This document shows, in pieces, positions 24,330-31,179 of a stretch of DNA of 40,064 nt. A program made the position numbers and the translations under genes. The DNA comes from an uncultured Collinsella sp. Lineage in GTDB: Bacteria > Actinomycetota > Coriobacteriia > Coriobacteriales > Coriobacteriaceae. The stretch's first letter is position 1. Each line of letters starts with the position of its first letter. Under the pieces are notes generated by a model, which did not search any database, was not told where the DNA came from, and worked only from the letters and a program-made list of their open reading frames with translations. Location: NCBI GenBank assembly GCA_900545745.1, contig URAD01000015.1:1-40064 (forward strand), read 5' to 3'.

Positions 24330-25382
24330 ATGATCACTTCCGAGCTTTTCGGCACCGCGCCGTGCGGTACCCCCGTTCATCGTTACACCCTCAACGGGCC
24401 CGAGATCTGCGTTCGCATTATGGACTATGGCGCCACCGTGTTGGGCATCGACGTGCCCGATATCCCCGGCAACGTGCGCGATGTGGTTCTGGGCTTCGAT
24501 AAGCTCGAGGATTACTTTGACAACCCCGCCTGCTTTGGCGCAACCATCGGCCCTGTGGCCAACCGCACTGCAGGTGCCACGATCACTATCGCTGGCACGG
24601 ACTGGCATATGCCGGCCAACGAAGGCGCCAACAACCTTCACAGCGACCTTGAGCACGGCCTGCATAAACGCGTGTGGGACGTTGAACTCGACGAGGTCCA
24701 CAACGCCGTGCGCATGACCACCTCGCTTGAGGATGGCGAGCTGGGTCTCCCCGGCAACCGCACCTTTACGGCCGTGTTTACCGTGACGCGCACCGGCGTC
24801 TTTCGCATCGAATATGGCTGCGAGAGCGACCGCGCCACCTACGTGTCCATGACCAACCACACGTACTTTAACCTTGCCGGTCATAACGCCGGCATGGACT
24901 GTGAGCACTTCTTTGTTGCCAACGCTGCCCACTACCTGCCCATCAACGAGCAGAACATCCCCACCGGCGAGATTGCTCCGGTCGAGGGCACGCCGTTTGA
25001 CTTCCGCGAGCTGCGCCCTGTTGCTCCTGGCATGGAAGCCGATGACCCGCAGATTAAGCAGGCCCGTGGCTACGATCACTGTCTGTGCATCGATGGCTAT
25101 CAATACGGCCGTAATCTGCGCCGCGCGATGCACGTCGAGGAGATGTGGAACGGTCGTGAGCTGGACTACTACACCACCGCCCCGGGCGTGCAGCTCTACA
25201 CTGGCAATTGGCTGGGCGACGAGCACGCCAAGGACGATGCCAACTATAGCTGGGGCGCCGGCTTTGCCCTCGAGGCAGAGATGTACCCCGACACGCCGCA
25301 CCAGCCGCTGTTCCCGCAGGGCATTGTGGGCCCGGGTCACCCCTACAGCAATGTGATCGAATACCACTTTATGAGGCACTAA
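24330..25382 (+). CDS. galM: Galactose mutarotase (aldose 1-epimerase)
   Basis: A 350-residue GalM-type aldose 1-epimerase. Visible family parts are YGATVLGIDVPD, GATIGPVANRTAG, the substrate arginine and histidine region (NNLHSDLEHGLHKRVWD), NHTYFNLAGHN with the catalytic histidine, and ALEAEMYPDTPHQPLFPQG near the C-terminus. It equilibrates alpha and beta anomers of galactose or glucose released from lactose. The start at 24330 has AGGA 6 bases upstream; the longer frame from 24270 would add 20 unlike residues. It is divergent from the DeoR-type gene. A GC hairpin follows the stop. Confidence 0.9.
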   Translation: MITSELFGTAPCGTPVHRYTLNGPEICVRIMDYGATVLGIDVPDIPGNVRDVVLGFDKLEDYFDNPACFGATIGPVANRTAGATITIAGTDWHMPANEGANNLHSDLEHGLHKRVWDVELDEVHNAVRMTTSLEDGELGLPGNRTFTAVFTVTRTGVFRIEYGCESDRATYVSMTNHTYFNLAGHNAGMDCEHFFVANAAHYLPINEQNIPTGEIAPVEGTPFDFRELRPVAPGMEADDPQIKQARGYDHCLCIDGYQYGRNLRRAMHVEEMWNGRELDYYTTAPGVQLYTGNWLGDEHAKDDANYSWGAGFALEAEMYPDTPHQPLFPQGIVGPGHPYSNVIEYHFMRH

Positions 25383-25408
25383 GCCCACAACGCAACATAT
25401 CGCACAAC

Positions 25409-25439
25409 AGCGCCCGCCGGCACACCGCCGACGGGCGCT
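25409..25439 (+). terminator. Hairpin after galM
   Basis: AGCGCCCGCCGGC pairs with GCCGACGGGCGCT (one wobble) with a 5-nt loop; a short TTGCT follows. A probable but weak intrinsic terminator 26 bp after the stop. Confidence 0.65.
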
Positions 25440-25448
25440 TTGCTACCT

Positions 25449-25628
25449 AGTCATTGGGGACGTTCTTAAATGACTAGTCGTTGGGGACAGTCTTTAACGT
25501 TTGGCGAGAAGGACTGTCCCCACCTGCCGGCACTTGGGGACGTTCCTAAAAGGCCGGCACATAAGGAACGTCCCCAAGTGCCGAGGGTGTCCCGCTTGAC
25601 TAGTCATTTAAGAACGTCCCCAATGACT
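25449..25628. repeat. Composite nested palindromic repeat (180 bp)
   Basis: The outer arms 25449-25479 and 25598-25628 are a perfect 31-bp inverted repeat. Inside are GGGACAGTC / GACTGTCCC (25484-25492, 25512-25520) and a perfect 19-bp inverted repeat (25528-25546 / 25565-25583, CGGCACTTGGGGACGTTCC). The theme GGGGACGTTC(C/T)TAAA recurs four times. The right outer arm overlaps the 3' end of the PTS IIB gene at 25604. Fragments of the same family are seen at 1430-1465 and 6073-6090. Confidence 0.85.
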
Positions 25629-26098
25629 CGTTGGATGGGGTCGGGATTGGAGCTTGGGAGATAGCGGATTTCCAGCTCTACTCCGAGCTTTTGTAGCTCT
25701 TTGAGGACGGCGATGTCCGCATCGTCTATGGCGACCGCGGGCGTTACAGAGCGTTTGCCCTCCCCCGCCCGCATATGGCCGATGCTGATCTTGGTTATTG
25801 GCACGCCACCCTTCACCAGCGCCAATGCATTCGCGGGCGACGCCACCATGATGAGAATCCATTGGCGCGGCGTTGCGGTATGAATGATGTCGATGGTCCT
25901 TTGCACCGAAAAAAACCGCGTCCACACGCCCTCGGGCGCCGCGACCCTCATAGGCGCCCACTTGCGCGAATCAGCCGCAATCTCGTCGTTGACGATTAGG
26001 ACGAGGTTGGAACCCACAGCCTCGTTCCACAGCTCAACGTCTTGCCCGTAAATAAACCGATCATCGATGCGTGCGAGAAGAATCTTGGGTTGAGCCAT
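25604..26098 (-). CDS. Orphan mannose-family PTS EIIB-like protein lacking the active-site His
   Basis: A 164-residue protein of the mannose/fructose/sorbose-family EIIB fold, clearly related to the EIIB at 35341-35823. The phosphorylated histidine, normally in RLxHGQV (H17 of the other copy), is replaced by tyrosine: RIDDRFIYGQD (Y17). The rest of the fold is kept (NLVLIVNDEIA, VKGGVPITKISIGHM). No EIIC or EIID lies nearby. The last eight codons and the stop are made of the palindromic repeat at 25449-25628. The start at 26098 aligns with the paralogue; its ribosome site is weak (GGGG). Probably not a phosphotransferase; a regulatory or decaying protein. Confidence 0.8.
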   Translation of the reverse strand: MAQPKILLARIDDRFIYGQDVELWNEAVGSNLVLIVNDEIAADSRKWAPMRVAAPEGVWTRFFSVQRTIDIIHTATPRQWILIMVASPANALALVKGGVPITKISIGHMRAGEGKRSVTPAVAIDDADIAVLKELQKLGVELEIRYLPSSNPDPIQRVIGDVLK

Positions 26099-26188
26099 CG
26101 CTGCCCCATTCTGTTTGAGACCCGTAAGAGCAAGACATCGCGTCTCCAATATTAGTGCATTTAAAGTGAGAAAAGCCGTCAGAACACT

Positions 26189-26217
26189 TGCGCGGATTTG
26201 CGATGTCCCGTATCATA
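26189..26217 (+). promoter_or_regulatory. tRNA-Thr promoter
   Basis: TTGCGC (26189-26194), a 17-bp spacer, and TATCAT (26212-26217), 39 bp before the tRNA. Reasonable sigma-70-type boxes. Confidence 0.5.
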
Positions 26218-26255
26218 GACAGCCGTTGACGCCTCAATTGCGTCACCACATGGCC

Positions 26256-26331
26256 GCCAGCGTAGCTCAGTTGGTAGAGCACCGCTCTCGTAAAGCGGGG
26301 GTCACCGGTTCGAGCCCGGTCGCTGGCTCCA
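26256..26331 (+). tRNA. tRNA-Thr (anticodon CGT)
   Basis: A 76-nt tRNA with an encoded CCA end. The acceptor stem GCCAGCG pairs with CGCTGGC. The D arm contains AGCTCAGTTGGTAGAGC, the anticodon stem CCGCT / AGCGG encloses CTCGTAA with anticodon CGT (reads ACG, threonine), and the T arm has GGTTCGAGCC. The discriminator base is T, followed by CCA. A terminator follows 11 bp later. Confidence 0.96.
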
Positions 26332-26342
26332 TTGCACAAGAT

Positions 26343-26366
26343 AGCCGCCTTCGGGCGGCTTTTTTG
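26343..26366 (+). terminator. Intrinsic terminator after tRNA-Thr
   Basis: AGCCGCC and GGCGGCT pair around a TTCG tetraloop, followed by a run of six T residues. Confidence 0.92.
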
Positions 26367-26434
26367 TTGCCGATTTCGAGCGCACATCCGCTAATGCAAG
26401 CACATCGCCGCCGGCAACTCCCCACTCAACAACA

Positions 26435-26480
26435 AGCCCCGCCAACCGCAATCCCCAAGGGGACCGCGATCAGCGGGGCT
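26435..26480 (-). terminator. Terminator after the YhcH-family gene
   Basis: AGCCCCGC (26435-26442) pairs with GCGGGGCT (26473-26480), with a second inner stem CCCC / GGGG. On the minus strand it ends in GGGGCTTGTTGTTG. It lies 47 bp after the gene's stop. Confidence 0.6.
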
Positions 26481-26526
26481 CAAACGCGTTCCCCAAGGGA
26501 AATCACGCTAGCTCACGAGCAGTTCG

Positions 26527-27000
26527 TTACTCTTCCCAGTAAGCATCTGCAAGCAGCTTAAAGCAGATCTTCTTGACCGGCTGCGCGCCATCGTCCGGGA
26601 ACTCGAGCGTGGGCATATGAGGCTCGCCGGCAACGAACAGTGCAAACTTATCGTCAGCAAGATCGCCGGCGATCGAGGCGTCGGAATCGACCAGATCGTA
26701 GTCGTCCTTCTCGTCAAACTCCTGGACCAGCGTCAAGCTGCCCGTAGCGACCTTAAAGGCCTCGCGACCCTCGACATCGATCTGCAGGTCGTGATAGCGC
26801 TGATGCGTCTCATAGTGAGCCTCGGCCTCGGGACGCGTCGTGGGAGCCATGACGTTCGCATAGACCTTGTCGCCCAGAATCGGATGGCTGCCGACCTCGA
26901 GCTGCGCCGGATCGTTCTCCTCGAGCCAGTCAATCAGCACATCGAGGCCCTTGAGCATTCCGTGGTATTCCTCGATATCGCCCAATGCACCGTAAATCAT
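26527..27000 (-). CDS. YhcH/YjgK/YiaL family protein (EbgC-like)
   Basis: A 157-residue cupin-like protein of the YhcH/YjgK/YiaL (DUF386) family, to which EbgC and the sialic-acid anomerase NanQ belong. Typical features are MIYGALGDIEEY at the start, the YETHQRYHDLQIDVEG segment with conserved His and Glu, and GEPHMPTLE near the C-terminus with the metal-binding His. Members are thought to act on sugar anomers or assist catabolic enzymes. The ATG at 27000 follows a GAGAGGGGA run. It follows the second lacX-lacC pair and the nagA remnant on the same strand, so a role in GalNAc or galactose use fits. Confidence 0.85.
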   Translation of the reverse strand: MIYGALGDIEEYHGMLKGLDVLIDWLEENDPAQLEVGSHPILGDKVYANVMAPTTRPEAEAHYETHQRYHDLQIDVEGREAFKVATGSLTLVQEFDEKDDYDLVDSDASIAGDLADDKFALFVAGEPHMPTLEFPDDGAQPVKKICFKLLADAYWEE

Positions 27001-27032
27001 CTAAATCCCCTCTCGGATCGTTTCTTTGGCGG

Positions 27033-27170
27033 CTACTCGATAAACGCGTTACCGACGCTGTTGCCGCCCACATACGTCTCGACCAGGGTAAGGTCGGGAT
27101 TGAACACGACAACGTCGGCGTCGCGCCCCGACATAATGCTATCGCACTTGTCGTCGACATGAGCTAGCAA
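27033..27170 (-). pseudogene. C-terminal remnant of nagA
   Basis: Read on the minus strand and ending in TAG at 27033-27035, this gives AHVDDKCDSIMSGRDADVVV and then FNPDLTLVETYVGGNSVGNA plus FIE. It aligns with the last 43 or so residues of the intact nagA (29893-31062), which end LVETYVGGQSVGNAFTE. No start codon or upstream domain remains: the homology begins about 28 bp after the lacC2 stop. It is a relic of a deleted or recombined nagA copy. Confidence 0.85.
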
Positions 27171-27197
27171 GCGATGCCGGGGCCGTCGCCCAAGCCC

Positions 27198-28133
27198 TTA
27201 CAGCTCGGTCACGACAACGCCGTTGTAGACCTCGTCCCAACGGTCCATGACTAGATGACCGGTCATGGGATCCATGGCATTGAGCTTGCCGCAGGTGTTG
27301 GCGGTACGCAGCACCGTCTCGTCGTCTGCGCCAGCAGCAATGGCATGCGCGAAGCCAGCGATAGTGGAGTCACCAGAGCCCGTGGCGTTAACGGCAGGGA
27401 TATCGGGCGTCTTTGCGCGGAACGCACGGCCATTGTGGAAGCCAACGGAGCCGGCAGCGCCCATGGACACGACGACCCAGGGGATATCGGAGAAGCGGGC
27501 ATCAGAGGCGAGCGCGGCGCGGAGCTCGTCCACATCGTCGGTGGTAAAGCTCGTGCCCAGAAGGCCGTTGATCTCGGTCAGGTTAGGCTTGACCAGCTCG
27601 GGCTTAACCTCGGACTTGAGCGCTGCCTCAAGCGAAGCACCTGAGGTATCGAGCAGCACCTTGGCACCGGCGTTCTCGGCAATGCCCGTGATCTTGGCAT
27701 AGTAGTCTGCCTCGACGCCGCGGGGCAGCGAACCCGAAATGGTGACGACGTCGGCCTTGCCCGCAAGCTCAGTAAACTTGGCGGTAAAGGCATCGAGTTC
27801 CTCGGGGGCAATTGTCGGGCCGCTCTCGAGCAGCTCGGTCTGGTTGCCGGCGTGGAGGATATTGAGGCAAATGCGAGTCTCGCCCTTGATGGGCACAAAG
27901 TCGTTGTTAATACCGTTGGCGTCCATGAGCTCAGCCATGTAGGCGCCCATGTGGCCGCCGAGCAAACCGGTTGCCACAACGTCGTCGCCCAGCTGACCCA
28001 GCACACGGGCCACGTTGAGGCCCTTGCCGCCGGCGGTCTTTTCGGGCGTCACACGGTTGACGTCGTCGATAACGAGCTCATCGAGCTGATAGCGCGTATC
28101 AACAGACGGGTTCATCGTAACGGTGAGGATCAT
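27198..28133 (-). CDS. lacC: Tagatose-6-phosphate kinase / 1-phosphofructokinase family, second copy
   Basis: A 311-residue PfkB kinase, same length as and close in sequence to the copy at 1656-2591: MILTVTMNPSVDTRYQLDEL at the start, GGKGLNVARVL, and the catalytic GSGDS near residue 250. It probably phosphorylates tagatose 6-phosphate made by AgaS from galactosamine 6-phosphate. AAGGAG precedes the ATG at 28133 by 8 bases. It follows lacX2 (61-bp gap) in the same order as the first pair, pointing to duplication of the two-gene block. The nagA remnant lies directly after it. Confidence 0.87.
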   Translation of the reverse strand: MILTVTMNPSVDTRYQLDELVIDDVNRVTPEKTAGGKGLNVARVLGQLGDDVVATGLLGGHMGAYMAELMDANGINNDFVPIKGETRICLNILHAGNQTELLESGPTIAPEELDAFTAKFTELAGKADVVTISGSLPRGVEADYYAKITGIAENAGAKVLLDTSGASLEAALKSEVKPELVKPNLTEINGLLGTSFTTDDVDELRAALASDARFSDIPWVVVSMGAAGSVGFHNGRAFRAKTPDIPAVNATGSGDSTIAGFAHAIAAGADDETVLRTANTCGKLNAMDPMTGHLVMDRWDEVYNGVVVTEL

Positions 28134-28194
28134 ATTTTTAGCTCCTTATCTCGCAGGCTCCTTGTGCCTCGCGATACGAGTCGACAAAACGGAA

Positions 28195-29076
28195 TTACAG
28201 AATCTCAATCGTGAACGAGCGAACGACGGTCTCCTTGGGCTTGGCGATAAGGCAGCCGCGCTTATGCTCAAGCACGTCGTCCTCATCGGAGCAGGTCGAG
28301 AGACCGCCCCAAGGCTCAACCGCCACAAAATCGCCCTCGGGCTTACTCCACACAATGAGATATGGGAAGCCCTCAAAGCTCAGGCGGACGCCCTTGTCCT
28401 CGCCCTTTTTGGAAAGCGTGACCTGACGGCTCTCGAGCACGTCAAAGATGGTCTCCGCAAAATCGAAGAGCTCGTGCGACAGGGGCAGCGTCTTTCCCAC
28501 CATGGGGTTCTTGGAGCGGTTTGCCACGTCAATCAATCCAGTCGAGGGAACGGCGGTGCAGAGCTCCGCAGCCTCGTCTTTCTCAAAGCGCAACTCGTAG
28601 TCCGTATAGGCCTCGCCCTCATCGAGCGGACACCTAAAGCCGGGATGACCGCCGATAAAGAACGGCATGTCCTCGGTTCCCTCGTTGGTCACCTCATAGG
28701 AGACGCGAACGGCATCCCCCTCAAGCGTATAGCGGGCGACAAGCTTAAACGGATACGGATAATCGCTCAGCAGCGCGGCGTTATCCTCCGAAGCCAGGCA
28801 CATCGCCAGCTCGTTCTCGCTCTGGCTCAGCAGCTTCCACTCCTGTTTGCGCGCAAACCCATGGCGAGCGAGCTTTACATGATGCCCGGCAAACGTCATG
28901 GCGTTGTTATCGCGCAAGCCTCCGCAAATCGGGAAGCAAATCGGTGCCTGGCCGGACCACACGGCGGGATCGCCCTGCCACAGATACTCGCGACCTCCGG
29001 CCTCGATCGAGGTAAACGAACCACCAGCCGTGGACACCTTAATAGAAATCGAATCGTTGGAGAGAGCGTATTCCAT
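28195..29076 (-). CDS. lacX: Aldose 1-epimerase-like protein (LacX family), second copy
   Basis: A 293-residue mutarotase-like protein, equal in length to the copy at 2645-3526 and clearly its paralogue: KVSTAGGSFTSIEAGGREYL, the sugar-site IGGHPGFRCPLDEGE, and VEPWGGLSTCSDEDD at the end. The start at 29076 aligns with the first copy and has AAAGGATG upstream; a longer open frame is not conserved. It is the first gene of the lacX2-lacC2-yhcH run on the minus strand. The flavodoxin gene diverges from it with a 156-bp gap. The substrate anomer is unknown. Confidence 0.82.
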   Translation of the reverse strand: MEYALSNDSISIKVSTAGGSFTSIEAGGREYLWQGDPAVWSGQAPICFPICGGLRDNNAMTFAGHHVKLARHGFARKQEWKLLSQSENELAMCLASEDNAALLSDYPYPFKLVARYTLEGDAVRVSYEVTNEGTEDMPFFIGGHPGFRCPLDEGEAYTDYELRFEKDEAAELCTAVPSTGLIDVANRSKNPMVGKTLPLSHELFDFAETIFDVLESRQVTLSKKGEDKGVRLSFEGFPYLIVWSKPEGDFVAVEPWGGLSTCSDEDDVLEHKRGCLIAKPKETVVRSFTIEIL

Positions 29077-29232
29077 TGCCCATCCTTTCGAACAACTGCT
29101 TTTTGCTCGCAAGTACCCGTCTCGGCCCTGACCAAAGGACAAACCCGCACGTTCATCGATGCGTCCGGTATCCCAGCCATGTAACGGGGTACCATACAGA
29201 CATTGATGCAATTACAGCTGAAAGGCCTTCTT

Positions 29233-29817
29233 ATGCGAACCATCATCCTCTACGCCTCGCGCCATCACGGCAATACGAAAAAGCTCGTGGACGCCATCGT
29301 CGAGGCGCACCCCGAGATCGATACCCTCGACGTGAAGTCACTCGGCAAAAACGAGTACCCCAACCTGCACGAATATCATCTAATCGGCGTCGCCACGGGC
29401 ATCTATTACTCCGAGATCGACAAGGATATGGCACGTGTACTGACCAACGTGCTGCAGCCGCAGGACAAGGTGTTTGGCCTTATGACCTACGGTGGCAAAA
29501 ACAAGTGGTACGGCAAGGATATCGATGGCATCTGCCGCATGAGGCAGGCCATCTTTATGGGTGTCTACGGCTGCCCCGGCTTTGATACGTGGGGGCCGTT
29601 CAAACTCGCCGGCGGTGTCCAAAAGGGACACCCGACCGCTGAGGAAATTAAGGGCGCCGTCGACTTCTTCGACAAGATCGAAGATGAATACGGCGATATC
29701 ATCGTCGAAGAGTACGCCAAACGTGAGAAGCGTCTAGCATACGAGAAGGAGCATCCTGCAGGAGGCCTGGTGGCCGGCGTTAAGCGCACGGCAAAGAAGA
29801 TCGCTAACAAGCTGTAA
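29233..29817 (+). CDS. Flavodoxin-domain protein
   Basis: A 194-residue flavodoxin-like protein. The N-terminal strand and FMN-phosphate loop read IILYASRHHGNTKKL; GVATGIYYSEIDKDM and FGLMTYGG match later FMN-contacting regions. The C-terminal 30 residues are basic and Lys-rich (GVKRTAKKIANKL). Such proteins carry electrons or act as flavodoxin-type oxidoreductases in the cytoplasm. The start at 29233 has AAAGG 8 bases upstream. It is a single gene on the plus strand among sugar genes on the minus strand; no functional link is evident. It ends at a terminator shared with nagA. Confidence 0.85.
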   Translation: MRTIILYASRHHGNTKKLVDAIVEAHPEIDTLDVKSLGKNEYPNLHEYHLIGVATGIYYSEIDKDMARVLTNVLQPQDKVFGLMTYGGKNKWYGKDIDGICRMRQAIFMGVYGCPGFDTWGPFKLAGGVQKGHPTAEEIKGAVDFFDKIEDEYGDIIVEEYAKREKRLAYEKEHPAGGLVAGVKRTAKKIANKL

Positions 29818-29848
29818 CTGTGAAGGTGCTTTTGAGCGTTTAACCCAT

Positions 29849-29886
29849 ACGGCGGGTCCGAGCAGATTCGGGCCCGCCGTCTTTTT
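29849..29886. terminator. Terminator between flavodoxin and nagA
   Basis: ACGGCGGGTCCG pairs with CGGGCCCGCCGT (one wobble), 29849-29880, and is followed on the plus strand by CTTTTTC. It lies between the two convergent genes and mainly serves the flavodoxin gene. Confidence 0.88.
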
Positions 29887-29892
29887 CTATCG

Positions 29893-31062
29893 TTACTCGG
29901 TAAAGGCGTTGCCGACGCTCTGGCCGCCAACATACGTCTCGACGAGGGTAAGCTCATGGTCGAACACGACAAAGTCGGCGTCGCGACCCGGCATGATGCT
30001 GCCGCACTTATCCTCGATGTGCGCGGAGCGTGCCGGCACCTCGGTTGCCATACGAATGGCGATATCGGCGCTGGCGATGCCCCAGTCAACGATGTTCTTG
30101 ACGCCCTGGGCAAGCGTGAGCACCGAGCCGGCAATGCTCTTGCCGTCGGCGAGCCAGCACAGGTTGTCCTTCATGATGACGTCCATGCCACCACTGGTGT
30201 AGCTGCCCTCGGGCATGCCGCCGCAGCCCAGGCAGTCAGTGATGAGCACCGTGTGTTGCCAGCCCTTTGCCTGCAGCAGCGCCTTGATGGCGGCAGGGTT
30301 AACGTGCTTGCCGTCACAGATGATCTCGGCGTAGGTCTCGGGCGTGGACATGGCAGCGCCCACGACACCGGGCTCACGGTGATGCAGCCCGCGCTGACCG
30401 TTATAGGTATGCGTAAAGCAGCTGGCACCGGCGTTGATGGCGGCGATGCACTCATCGTAGGTGGCGTCGGAGTGACCGATGCTGGTCACCACACCCTTGG
30501 CGTTCAGAGCAGCCGCATAAGCAGCGGCACCGTCGCGCTCGGCCGCCATGGCGCTCTTAACGATGCGACCACCCGCAGCCTCCTGCCACTGATCGAAGAC
30601 CTCCTCGGAGGGATCGATGAGGTAAGCGGGGTTCTGCGCGCCCACGTGCTTCATGGTAAAGAAGGGGCCCTCCAGGTAGATGCCCTGAATGCGAGCACCG
30701 CAGAAGTCGGGGCCGCGACCCTCGTCCGCCTGAGCGATGGCGGCGCAGGCGTCCTTGATCTGCTCGACGCCATCGGTGAACGTCGTGGGCAGCCAGCTGG
30801 TGGTGCCGCGACGGGCGAGCTCGGTCGAGCTGATATCGATGCCCTCGGGATCGTTATCGGTTGTTGAGTGGTTGTAGAAGCCATGGATGTGAGTATCGAC
30901 CATACCCGGTGCGATCCACGATCCCGTGTAGTCCTTAATCTCGCAAGAGGGCTCGTCGGCCTGCCAGGCGCCAAAGACGCCATCCTCGACCATAAGATAG
31001 CCGCCCAGTTGCGGGCCTGCCGGCAAGAAGAACTTGTCAGCCTTAATTGCGTACGTGCTCAT
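29893..31062 (-). CDS. nagA: N-acetylglucosamine/N-acetylgalactosamine-6-phosphate deacetylase
   Basis: A 389-residue amidohydrolase of the NagA/AgaA family. The metal site HxH is at H58 and H60 in DTHIHGFYNH; IYLEGPFF holds the metal-binding Glu, ITSIGHSDATYDE and CFTHTYNGQ supply the His ligands, and ITDCLGCGG the catalytic Asp. It removes acetate from the amino-sugar 6-phosphate. Next to agaS and a mannose-family PTS the likely substrate is GalNAc 6-phosphate. The ATG at 31062 has AAGGAG 5 bases upstream and is preferred over the GTG two codons earlier. A terminator-like hairpin separates it from agaS, so it may have its own promoter or be read through. Confidence 0.9.
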   Translation of the reverse strand: MSTYAIKADKFFLPAGPQLGGYLMVEDGVFGAWQADEPSCEIKDYTGSWIAPGMVDTHIHGFYNHSTTDNDPEGIDISSTELARRGTTSWLPTTFTDGVEQIKDACAAIAQADEGRGPDFCGARIQGIYLEGPFFTMKHVGAQNPAYLIDPSEEVFDQWQEAAGGRIVKSAMAAERDGAAAYAAALNAKGVVTSIGHSDATYDECIAAINAGASCFTHTYNGQRGLHHREPGVVGAAMSTPETYAEIICDGKHVNPAAIKALLQAKGWQHTVLITDCLGCGGMPEGSYTSGGMDVIMKDNLCWLADGKSIAGSVLTLAQGVKNIVDWGIASADIAIRMATEVPARSAHIEDKCGSIMPGRDADFVVFDHELTLVETYVGGQSVGNAFTE

Positions 31063-31129
31063 ATGCACTCCTTGCTTCTAAAGCAGTTGACTGTAGTGAT
31101 GCTTATACCCAGCTCACGTAAAACAAAAA

Positions 31130-31161
31130 GCGCCCGCCCGCCGTTATGAGCGGACGGGCGC
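31130..31161 (-). terminator. Terminator between agaS and nagA
   Basis: GCGCCCGCCCG (31130-31140) pairs with CGGACGGGCGC (31151-31161, one wobble). On the minus strand the hairpin ends in GCGCTTTTTGTTTT. It follows the agaS stop by 18 bp. Confidence 0.85.
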
Positions 31162-31179
31162 CCTTACAGGGGGACGCGA

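Noticed and set aside
26061..26387. Minus-strand frame of 108 codons across the tRNA
   Set aside because: It runs antisense through tRNA-Thr; the ARTGDPRFTRAV-type peptide is a well-known artefact of reversed tRNA sequence.
26930..27160. Small minus-strand frame starting MSTTSAIALC
   Set aside because: It is a shifted frame of the nagA remnant, whose true frame matches the NagA C-terminus.
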